Both the position numbers and the translations under genes were made by a program. The notes under the pieces are model-generated. The model had not been told where the DNA came from. It ran no database searches and saw only the letters and a list, made by a program, of their open reading frames with translations. This document shows positions 16,627-23,989 of a stretch of 44,267 nucleotides of DNA, in pieces. Numbering within the stretch: position 1 is the first letter of the stretch; every line of letters begins with the position of its first letter. Source of the DNA: Butyrivibrio sp. (lineage in GTDB: Bacteria; Bacillota; Clostridia; Lachnospirales; Lachnospiraceae); contig JAILMY010000169.1 in NCBI GenBank assembly GCA_024692165.1, positions 1 through 44,267 on the forward strand. Direction: 5' to 3'.

Positions 16627-19600
16627 TTACCGGGCTATGACCGCCTTCATTTCTTCGAAGTTATCCTGTCCCAATAGACTCTCTATTTTATCAAGCTTTT
16701 CTACTACTTCATCAGGAAATCCGTATTCTCTCGCCTCATTAATGGTCTGACTTATGTAGGCTTTATCCTTATCGCCTATTCCCTCTATGAGGGCATCGTA
16801 CATACTCTCTAAAAGATTCTCGTCCACTCCCCCGCAGATTCCCGAAAGTGCCTCTTTATATCTTTTCAGCTGGGTGATAACTTCCTCATTATGCTCACGT
16901 ATATACTCTGTATTTCCTTCTTTACCGGCATTTTCCAGCCCCAGAGCATCCTCAGACAGCTTCATTGCACCCACCAGTTTTGCCGAGCTCTTAAGGGCAT
17001 GGACTTTAATAGTGTAATTCTCCCAGTCCTCTGTATCATAGCATCGGCTTATATCATTAAGCTTTTCGTCGATGGAATCATAGAATATCTTCAGAACTGA
17101 TTTGAAGACATCCAAAGATCCGCTGTTTTGGATTGCTATATTCTGATCCAGTCCCTCTATGCCTTCATACCACACAGGCTCTTTTTCCGACTCTGATTCC
17201 GATAAGCTTTCCCCCGAAATATCATCCCGGGAAGTATCTTCATAGTCTTCATCATAGGCAATGCTTTCAACAACCTCATTTTCATTATCAGGTAAAAACA
17301 TGGAGCCAATCCGGTAAGGTTCAGCATTTTTCTCATAGAACGTAAGTCCCAGTGCTCCGGCACCTACGTTAAGAGCCATAACCGAACTGATCTTAATAAA
17401 TATGATATGTTCAAACTTCTGATTCGCTAAAATGAGCTTTCTTATGTATTCCTTCTGTCTTTCGGTAAGATCCGGATGGTTGACGATGATCATATCCAAA
17501 TCCGGCTTTCTGTAAGCCGGAATCGCGTAGTCTATGTATCTTTTATATGCCTCCTCCAGATCACCTATTTCAAGGCGCTCCATTTTGTATACGCTCTCCT
17601 GGCACTTGATAATGGGTCTGATACTAAAGGTCCTCATGACGTCTGCTATGACCTTGCTGTAGGCATCCTTGGTCCTCATATAAAGGTCTCCGTCTGTAAT
17701 AAAGCTGCAATGAAGGAGTGACCTGGCTTTTCCAAGTTCTTCAAGAATCCTTTCCACAGACTCACCCTTTGAGGCCATCCTTTGAGCCAAAAGTGCTAAA
17801 ACTCCGATGGCACTTGATCCGACACCCGAGTCGAAGATTTCAACATTACCGTAGGCCTTAGCAGCCTGGCTGGCTCTTGAATACTCCTTGCTGACAGTAC
17901 CTGCAGAGGATATGTAGATGACATTAAGAGCTTTTTTAAGCTGCTGGGCAAAAAACTTCTCATACTCCTCAACTGACGGAGTATCAGATTCAAAATTCTG
18001 CCCATTTTTCAGGTATCTCATAAGTTCATCAGTCTGAACCTCAAGCCCGTCATAGAATATTTTATCTTCATGGCGGATAATGAACGGAATGCATTCAATC
18101 TGGTACTTGCTGATCTCACGTCTGGGAAGATCACATATGTTTCCAACTGTAATAACCACAGAAACCCTTCTGTTATAGCCCTTTTTGGTATTCATGGAGA
18201 ATCGTGCCAGGCTGCCATCCCTTAAAGGTACTACCTTGGATTCAGGGAGATAGGAAAGCACCATGTTTTCAAGCTGATTACCTGAAACCGGCTTTACAAG
18301 ATAATCCTCAAATCCGCTTCTTGCATAGAGTTCTTTGCTCTCACCTCCCGTATTTGCAGTCAGAGCAATTATCGGTGTTCTGGTATTTAAACCGGATGGC
18401 TGTTTTCTGATATTCCTAAGGCACTCTATACCGTCCATTTCAGGCATGAGATGATCCATGAAAATAATGTCATAGGCGTTGGACGAGGTCATATCCAGTG
18501 CCTGTCTGCCGCTCATAGCTGTATCTATGGTCATTTCAGCGTCGGCTAGGAGCTTTCTTTCAACCTCAAGATTCATTTCATTGTCGTCAACAATAAGGAT
18601 TCTTACATCAGGAGCAGTAAATCCCGGTTCATAGCTTCCTACAGTGGCAGGATTTTCATAGTTCTCAACATTGAACTCTCCTACGGATTCAGGGCTGATG
18701 ATCTTCTGCCACAGCGTAACCATGAATGTAGAACCCTGGGTGTAAATACTGTTTACAGTGATTCTGCCGCCCATAAGCTCCACCAGATTTTTAACTATGG
18801 AAAGCCCCAGTCCGGTTCCTTCAATTTTGGCATTCTTTTCTTCATCTACTCGTTGGAAGGCATCAAAAAGATATGGAATAGAATCCTGTTTTATTCCCAT
18901 TCCGGTATCGGATACTGAAAAGGTGATCGCCACCTGATCCTCCTGAATGGTCTCTTTTTCGATATACAGAGTAACAGTTCCTTCCTGGGTATACTTGACT
19001 GCGTTACTTAGAAGGTTAATAAGTATCTGCTTGATCCTGACCTCATCTCCAAAAAGCTCTGCTGGTATGGAAGGATCCACCTCCACCTTGAACTCAAGGC
19101 CTTTTTGCTCGGCACGAAGCCATATCATGCTGACAATTTCAGAAACCAGGGCTTTAAGACTATAGTTAACCGGGACAATATCCATTTTTCCGGCTTCGAT
19201 CTTGGAAAAGTCCAGAATATCATTGATGATGGCAAGGAGCATCCTGCCGGCACCCTGGATTTTTCCGGCATCTCTTTTTATCTCTTCTGAAGCATCTTCC
19301 TGCCTTAGGATAACTTCGTTTAGACCCAGAATTGAGTTGATAGGCGTTCTGATCTCATGGCTCATACTGGAAAAGAACCTGTTCTTGGTGTTGTTTAACT
19401 CTTCAACCTTTTTGGTCTCCTCCCTGGCCCTCTTGTTCTCTTCCATGTACAACCTGTTCTGGAACCAGGTCATGACAAAGCACACAATTCCAACCTCTAC
19501 CACTGCCAGAAAAGAATCCATGAACTGTATTTCTTTTCCCTGACTAATAATATATTCCGGGTAGTAATATCCCAAGTAATAGAGGATATAAATGACAGCA

Positions 19601-19995
19601 GTAAGAACAGCCAGCATGGTGAGTCGCCATGCCCCTGATAAAACCAGACCTATATACAGATAGCTGAATACAAACCAGGGAATAGTTCCACCGCTGATGC
19701 CACCGCCAAAGAAAAACGATAATGGTATTACAATCAGGACCACTCCTAAGGATACAATCCTGGTGGTCAGTTCGACCCTTTTATTCTTTACGCCAATGTA
19801 AGTAAATGCAGGAACTGCAACAAGCGTAATTATATGAGTTATGATCTCGATAATATTCTCATCGTATAAGATGTCTCCCAAGAGAGCCAGACTCACAATG
19901 GCAAGCGCAATAATAGTGAGCATGACATACACTCGCTCAGTAAGGCTTTTTGAAGCATCAAACAGCATTTCTTTCAGCTTATTTATCAATTTCAT
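16627..19995 (-). CDS. Membrane hybrid histidine kinase with internal DegV domain and HPt
   Basis: A 1122-residue phosphorelay kinase. Domain order: five or six membrane helices (about 20-180), short coiled coil (185-205), HisKA with His213 (SSMSHEIRTPINSIL), HATPase (Asn331, Asp363 in SDTGMG, GTGLGLS at 393-399), receiver (Asp470-Asp471, phospho-acceptor Asp514 in IIFMDHLMPEMDG, Lys568), a complete DegV-type fold (about 611-889), an acidic linker (905-945), and HPt with His999 (KVHALKSSAKLVGA). All phosphotransfer residues are intact. The DegV part shows the family pattern ICDLPRREI, SDTPSVEEY, YISSAGTVSKEYSRA, IFDSGVGSSAIG and LNVGAGALGLTFYEK; DegV proteins bind fatty acids. Its ATG overlaps the upstream kinase stop by four bases. 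DegV inside a kinase is unusual; the ligand is inferred. Confidence 0.93.
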   Translation of the reverse strand: MKLINKLKEMLFDASKSLTERVYVMLTIIALAIVSLALLGDILYDENIIEIITHIITLVAVPAFTYIGVKNKRVELTTRIVSLGVVLIVIPLSFFFGGGISGGTIPWFVFSYLYIGLVLSGAWRLTMLAVLTAVIYILYYLGYYYPEYIISQGKEIQFMDSFLAVVEVGIVCFVMTWFQNRLYMEENKRAREETKKVEELNNTKNRFFSSMSHEIRTPINSILGLNEVILRQEDASEEIKRDAGKIQGAGRMLLAIINDILDFSKIEAGKMDIVPVNYSLKALVSEIVSMIWLRAEQKGLEFKVEVDPSIPAELFGDEVRIKQILINLLSNAVKYTQEGTVTLYIEKETIQEDQVAITFSVSDTGMGIKQDSIPYLFDAFQRVDEEKNAKIEGTGLGLSIVKNLVELMGGRITVNSIYTQGSTFMVTLWQKIISPESVGEFNVENYENPATVGSYEPGFTAPDVRILIVDDNEMNLEVERKLLADAEMTIDTAMSGRQALDMTSSNAYDIIFMDHLMPEMDGIECLRNIRKQPSGLNTRTPIIALTANTGGESKELYARSGFEDYLVKPVSGNQLENMVLSYLPESKVVPLRDGSLARFSMNTKKGYNRRVSVVITVGNICDLPRREISKYQIECIPFIIRHEDKIFYDGLEVQTDELMRYLKNGQNFESDTPSVEEYEKFFAQQLKKALNVIYISSAGTVSKEYSRASQAAKAYGNVEIFDSGVGSSAIGVLALLAQRMASKGESVERILEELGKARSLLHCSFITDGDLYMRTKDAYSKVIADVMRTFSIRPIIKCQESVYKMERLEIGDLEEAYKRYIDYAIPAYRKPDLDMIIVNHPDLTERQKEYIRKLILANQKFEHIIFIKISSVMALNVGAGALGLTFYEKNAEPYRIGSMFLPDNENEVVESIAYDEDYEDTSRDDISGESLSESESEKEPVWYEGIEGLDQNIAIQNSGSLDVFKSVLKIFYDSIDEKLNDISRCYDTEDWENYTIKVHALKSSAKLVGAMKLSEDALGLENAGKEGNTEYIREHNEEVITQLKRYKEALSGICGGVDENLLESMYDALIEGIGDKDKAYISQTINEAREYGFPDEVVEKLDKIESLLGQDNFEEMKAVIAR

Positions 19996-22061
19996 GCTAT
20001 GCCTCCTGTTCTATGCTTTCTGTTAGAATCAGGCATAACGCTGGTCATGACACGTTCAAATTCGTTTATATCGATGGGCTTACTGATAAAGCCGTCAAAG
20101 CCTTCTCTCAGGAACATTTCCCTGGCACCGCTTATGGCGTTGGCTGTCAGGGCTATTATGCATATGCTCTTATACTGCTGATTTGCAAGGCTTCGTATCT
20201 GCTTCATGGCTTCTATGCCGTCCATTTCAGGCATCATATGATCCATGAATACCACGTCGTAATCATTCTCGGCAAACTTTGCTATAGCCTCCCTGCCACT
20301 GCCGGCAGTATCAATGATCATGTTGTATTCCTTGAAGAGACCGTTGGCCACCACAAGATTCATAGGTTCATCATCAACTACCAGTGCCCTGACTCCATTA
20401 AGTACGGGAACACTATGAATATCATCACGAAGATCCAGAGCCTCCTTTGACTCTCCACTGAGAATTCTTACTATGGAATAGCCATACAAAGGCTTTGGAA
20501 TAAGAACAATTTTGCTGTCCGGTGGTGCCTTAAAATCTCCGGGCGCTGACACAGTTACAACGCATCCTTTATCAGCCAGCTCATCAAAATATTCTTTATT
20601 TGCCTTATACTCTTCATTCCCCATGAATATGTGAGTGATATTTCCTGCATCCATGAGTTTTTTCATTTCCTTGATTCCCGTGGCTGTATAAAGGTTTACC
20701 CGAAGCCCCGCGGCAAGATTTGTAGCCATCTGCCTGTAGAACTCACGAACCTTGGAAACCTGGAATTTTTCAGGATTAAAATGATAGGCAATGTTAATAA
20801 ACCTGCTGTTTTCTACTCTAAGGCAGGGCTGAGGATTTATCACTTCCTGTACTATGCTCACACGGACAGTGGTTCCCTGTCCCGGTTCACTTTCAATTGA
20901 GACAAAACCGTTCATCTTTCTGACAAATCCGTAGACTATTGGAAGTCCCAGTCCAATACCTCCCGTAGAGCGATTTCTCCTTCGGTCAATCTGGTAGCTT
21001 CCCTTGGAAACCCGCTCAATGTCACTGCTTTTCATGCCACAGCCGGTATCCTTGATCTCTATAAGGAGATTATATCCATAATCTCTTCTGCCTCCTGATA
21101 TGTGAAGGTACACACCGCCCTTTTTCGTAAATTTTGTGGCATTACTTAAAAGATGTCTCATGATCTTGCCCAGCTTTCTAACATCGCCGTTCATGACTGA
21201 AGGCACATCGGGGTCAAGATCAACCACCAGCTCAAGACTTCTCTTTTTCCATCTTGCCTTGTAATCGGCAATAACATCGTTAATGAGAGATGTGATCATA
21301 TACTTATCTATCTCAAGAGCCACATCTCCCCTCTCTATTTCACTGTAATCCTGGATATCATCTATCTGCCTTGAAAGGCGTCTTCCTGCATCCCTGATGG
21401 ATTCAATATCTTCTCTTTCCTCACGCTTTAAGATTATGGAGGTAAGACCATTAATTACATTTACCGGCGTTCGAAGTTCATGGGATATATTGACAAGAAA
21501 GTCCTCCATTTCGGACTTTTCTTCCTTTTCAATTTCGTTCCTGTCATTTGTCTCCTCTCTATTTCTGAGCTCTATGTTGATTATTTCCGAAAAAGCCCTG
21601 TAGGCACATAATACAGTGAGAGTATGAAGCGAAACTCTTGTAAAATAAACTGACCTGACAATCTCTTCTCCGCTATTGGCCTGCAAATATAGATGTACAA
21701 TGAACAGCATAAAGAATTCAATGACAGCAAATATAAGGACTCTTTTACGAACAATAATGGCTATTATAGCCATAAGAACCATCATTATCGGCGCAATATC
21801 TTCAAAACTGTCCTTATGTATGCCATGGTAAAAAGAAACCAGCATATACAGGATCAGATAATAATTCTCTCTGAAGTAGGTATTTATCTGATGAGTAATA
21901 TGGATAAACCATGCCCCGGCTACTCCGATCAGGATGAGCGGCGGCACCCAGAACTCCCAGCCCTGAGTAATACTTGCAACGGTAGTTCCCAGGCAGGCAA
22001 TGGTTATTATCATAAGCACAATATTGTGAATCCGGTCAGTATGAGATGTATGTGTTTCCAT
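19992..22061 (-). CDS. Membrane hybrid histidine kinase with receiver, no HPt
   Basis: A 689-residue kinase with about five membrane helices (12-160), then HisKA with His194 (NISHELRTPVNVING), HATPase (Asn307, Asp338 in KDTGCGM, GGIGLGL), a domain of about 120 residues (418-537) that looks like a receiver without its Asp, and a true C-terminal receiver (Asp563-Asp564, phospho-acceptor Asp607 in VVFMDHMMPEMDG, Lys661). There is no HPt domain, so it must pass phosphate to an HPt elsewhere; the neighbouring kinase has one. The ATG at 22061 has GGAGAGG upstream and the gene is first in the operon. The receiver is similar in wording to that of the downstream kinase, which suggests the two are diverged duplicates. 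Confidence 0.93.
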   Translation of the reverse strand: METHTSHTDRIHNIVLMIITIACLGTTVASITQGWEFWVPPLILIGVAGAWFIHITHQINTYFRENYYLILYMLVSFYHGIHKDSFEDIAPIMMVLMAIIAIIVRKRVLIFAVIEFFMLFIVHLYLQANSGEEIVRSVYFTRVSLHTLTVLCAYRAFSEIINIELRNREETNDRNEIEKEEKSEMEDFLVNISHELRTPVNVINGLTSIILKREEREDIESIRDAGRRLSRQIDDIQDYSEIERGDVALEIDKYMITSLINDVIADYKARWKKRSLELVVDLDPDVPSVMNGDVRKLGKIMRHLLSNATKFTKKGGVYLHISGGRRDYGYNLLIEIKDTGCGMKSSDIERVSKGSYQIDRRRNRSTGGIGLGLPIVYGFVRKMNGFVSIESEPGQGTTVRVSIVQEVINPQPCLRVENSRFINIAYHFNPEKFQVSKVREFYRQMATNLAAGLRVNLYTATGIKEMKKLMDAGNITHIFMGNEEYKANKEYFDELADKGCVVTVSAPGDFKAPPDSKIVLIPKPLYGYSIVRILSGESKEALDLRDDIHSVPVLNGVRALVVDDEPMNLVVANGLFKEYNMIIDTAGSGREAIAKFAENDYDVVFMDHMMPEMDGIEAMKQIRSLANQQYKSICIIALTANAISGAREMFLREGFDGFISKPIDINEFERVMTSVMPDSNRKHRTGGIA

Positions 22062-22141
22062 GAAGTTCCTCTCCTATGGCTACTTAACAATTTACTGTTA
22101 CTGCAATCGTTCAAATATTGTAAAAATGCGCATATCTATTC

Positions 22142-22186
22142 ATTATATCGATAACTAATTATAGCAACAATGCCAGATACAGTCTA
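22142..22186 (-). promoter_or_regulatory. Promoter of the two-kinase operon (two overlapping candidates)
   Basis: On the minus strand, TAGACT (22181-22186) and a perfect TATAAT (22158-22163) are 17 bases apart, with TGC directly before the -10 (extended -10). A second TATAAT (22142-22147) has TTGTTG (22165-22170) 17 bases upstream. Both lead to the ATG at 22061 with leaders of roughly 75-90 bases. Confidence 0.65.
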
Positions 22187-22210
22187 TTAAGGAGACCTCA
22201 ACAAATCCTT

Positions 22211-22247
22211 AAAGAAAAATAAAAGGAGACTGTATTAAACAGTCTCC
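22211..22247 (-). terminator. Intrinsic terminator overlapping the end of carD
   Basis: On the minus strand GGAGACTGT (22239-22247) pairs with ACAGTCTCC (22225-22233) across a five-base loop and is followed by TTTTATTTTTCTTT. The carD stop codon lies in the loop, so the last codons of carD form the stem. Confidence 0.88.
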
Positions 22248-22753
22248 AGTGGAAGCTCTGAAAGTTCTTCAATAACCCTTCTCTTTATCTCGTCCTTTTC
22301 AGTCTCGAGAGAATAAGCCATCTCAGTGTAAAGAAGCTTTTCAGCCATATTCAAGTATTTTTCATTCAGCGTGGCAAACTTCTTGCCTTCAGCCTCTCTG
22401 ATCGCTTTGATCTTGTGCAGGGACTTAACAAGACCCATCATCTCTTCTGCAACATTTCTCTTGATGATCTCTAAAATGGTTGCCTCAGCCTTCTTGCCCT
22501 CAGGGAGCTCAGCATCCACAATCTCTTCGATATCATCCATCAATCCTTCAGCATAGTCAGCGCTAATGACTTCGCGTACCTTATCCTCGGCACCGTCCAC
22601 CGGTACATACAATATGCTGCCGGCATCGACTGCGGAAATCATCATGTAATACTGTTTCTCTTTTCCCCTCTCAAGAAACGATGGAACGAGAATATCTCGA
22701 ACCTGGCATAAGCCATGACTACCGTAAACTACGCACTCTCCAATATTTAACAT
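22235..22753 (-). CDS. CarD/CdnL-family transcription regulator
   Basis: A 172-residue protein of the CarD_CdnL_TRCF family, which binds the beta subunit of RNA polymerase and stabilises open promoter complexes. The N-terminal Tudor-like domain is clear: NIGECVVYGSHGLCQVRDI, then KQYYMMISAVDAGSILYVPVDGA. The rest is helical, as in CdnL (KRNVAEEMMGLVKSLHKIKAI, LNEKYLNMAEKLLYTEMAYS). The ATG at 22753 has AGGAGG seven bases upstream; the preceding TTG codon at 22756 is too close to that site. The gene has its own terminator and a long structured leader with a CcpA-type site, so it looks independently regulated. Confidence 0.88.
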   Translation of the reverse strand: MLNIGECVVYGSHGLCQVRDILVPSFLERGKEKQYYMMISAVDAGSILYVPVDGAEDKVREVISADYAEGLMDDIEEIVDAELPEGKKAEATILEIIKRNVAEEMMGLVKSLHKIKAIREAEGKKFATLNEKYLNMAEKLLYTEMAYSLETEKDEIKRRVIEELSELPLETV

Positions 22754-22816
22754 CAAAGTACCTCCTAAAATCCTGAATCCAAAGGGGATTCAAAACGAGC
22801 CCCGGGCTCAATTAAC

Positions 22817-22830
22817 CGAAAGCGCTTTCA
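22817..22830 (-). promoter_or_regulatory. CcpA-type cre site in the carD leader
   Basis: The minus strand reads TGAAAGCGCTTTCG, which fits the Gram-positive catabolite-response element consensus (TGWAANCGNTNWCA) at 13 of 14 positions around the palindrome GAAAGCGCTTTC. It lies about 64 bases upstream of the carD start and downstream of the likely transcription start, where binding would act as a roadblock. Confidence 0.6.
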
Positions 22831-22842
22831 TGTCTGAAGGAT

Positions 22843-22899
22843 AAAAAAACATGGAAGTGGGATGTCCCTGGTCCCCCCAACCATGTTAGTCTCGCATGG
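22843..22899 (-). ncRNA. Short leader or small RNA with terminator-like hairpin upstream of carD
   Basis: A transcript begun at the TATAAT at 22904-22909 would start near 22897 and within about 55 bases meet AACATGG (22881-22887) pairing with CCATGTT (22848-22854) around a G-rich centre, followed by seven T. This is an intrinsic terminator by form. CCATG at 22895-22899 could pair instead with the same CATGG, giving an alternative fold. The element could be an attenuator for carD, a stand-alone small RNA, or the terminator of the acetyltransferase gene upstream. No known riboswitch class was recognised. Confidence 0.45.
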
Positions 22900-22903
22900 A
22901 ACA

Positions 22904-22932
22904 ATTATAACACGATATTACATTTTTTGTAA
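22904..22932 (-). promoter_or_regulatory. Candidate promoter upstream of carD
   Basis: On the minus strand a perfect TATAAT (22904-22909) has TTACAA (22927-22932, 3/6) 17 bases upstream. It lies between the acetyltransferase stop and carD and would produce the structured leader. Confidence 0.5.
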
Positions 22933-22941
22933 TACTTTTGT

Positions 22942-23508
22942 TCATATATTTTTTATATTTTTTTGCGCAAAGAAATCTTCTCTCGTAAGGACGCTAAAAT
23001 GCTCGACCCTGGTTTCACCCAGCATGATAACACGGGTGTCCGGATTAGTATGATGATATTTAAACCCGCATTTTTCCTGGACTCTTTTGGACTTCTCATT
23101 GCCGTCAAAATATCCGCAAAAAACTCTCTCAAGGCCCACGTCCTCAAAGCCGTGGCGAAGGACCTCTTTTGCCGCCTCAGGCACCAGTCCCTGCCCCCAG
23201 AAGGGGACGCCTATCCAGTAGCCAAGCTCCGCCTCATTATCTCCAAGAGGTCTTTCCTGACTTCCCTTCAATGTAAGACCTATGCTGCCCACGGGCTCTT
23301 TTTCCCTGCCCTTTAAGCAGATGGCATAGACCTCCTCTTTGGAAAAAACGACCCTGATAACCGCTCTGCTATAGTCCTCATCCTTGTGGGGAAGCCAGCC
23401 GGCAGCCGGTCCTATCCTCTCATCCCTGGCATACTTAAAGAGGCTGGCGGCATCAACCTCCTTCCAACCCCTTAATATCAGTCTGTCAGTTTCAAGTACA
23501 ATCCCCAT
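22942..23508 (-). CDS. GNAT family N-acetyltransferase, RimJ/RimL type
   Basis: A 188-residue acetyltransferase using acetyl-CoA. It begins with the RimJ/RimL-type pattern LETDRLILRGWKEVDA. The acetyl-CoA site (motif A) is GYWIGVPFWGQGLVPEAAKEV, followed by VFCGYFDGNEKSKRVQEKCGF, where the Asn-x-x-Ser-x-x-x-x-x-Lys-x-Gly-Phe pattern is standard. The substrate, either an N-terminal residue of a protein or a small amine, cannot be read from sequence. The ATG has only a G-rich stretch upstream. It follows the 145-residue unknown gene closely and probably shares its message. Confidence 0.85.
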   Translation of the reverse strand: MGIVLETDRLILRGWKEVDAASLFKYARDERIGPAAGWLPHKDEDYSRAVIRVVFSKEEVYAICLKGREKEPVGSIGLTLKGSQERPLGDNEAELGYWIGVPFWGQGLVPEAAKEVLRHGFEDVGLERVFCGYFDGNEKSKRVQEKCGFKYHHTNPDTRVIMLGETRVEHFSVLTREDFFAQKNIKNI

Positions 23509-23536
23509 TTTAGGCTATAGCCCCCAATTCAAATAT

Positions 23537-23974
23537 TTAAAGAGTCGTGTAAGTAAAGCCTGTTTTGGCAGTAAAAGCTTCCATGGACTTTTTGAAAAGA
23601 GTAATATAAGCATCCTGCTTGTGCTGAGCTTCATGGCCAAGGAAAAAGATAACCTTTCCGCTCTTGATATCCCATTCGATATCATGCTGCGGATCCAGGG
23701 CATCAATATCCTTAAAGCTAAGGCCGTATTTTTCCCTGCAATAGGCATCCCTGTTCTCCATATCCATGGTCAGTTCTATGATCCTGTTCTTGGTCTTGAG
23801 CAGAGCATCCAGTTGTTCAAGCATGATCTGGTGAGCTACGTTAAGTGCGGTGATCTCATACCCAACAAGCCTCATGTCAGATATGATCCTGTCAAAATCA
23901 ACAGCGCAATGCTCGAACGGATCAACCTGATTCTCGCCATAGCAAAATACTGCATTGTAAAGCCCTTCGTTCAT
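23537..23974 (-). CDS. Conserved-looking hypothetical protein, 145 residues
   Basis: I do not recognise the family. The protein has no signal peptide or membrane helix and looks mostly helical (VAHQIMLEQLDALLKTKNRI; KDAYITLFKKSMEAFTA-like). It has three Cys, of which Cys11 and Cys22 lie near the N terminus, and a central acidic part (SFKDIDALDPQHDIEWDIK). The frame is real by its strong AGGAG site six bases before the ATG, spacing to neighbours, and lack of a better frame on either strand. It starts 15 bases after the EAL gene stop and is followed by the acetyltransferase gene, so it probably belongs to that operon. Confidence 0.65.
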   Translation of the reverse strand: MNEGLYNAVFCYGENQVDPFEHCAVDFDRIISDMRLVGYEITALNVAHQIMLEQLDALLKTKNRIIELTMDMENRDAYCREKYGLSFKDIDALDPQHDIEWDIKSGKVIFFLGHEAQHKQDAYITLFKKSMEAFTAKTGFTYTTL

Positions 23975-23989
23975 ATCCTACTCCTTTCG

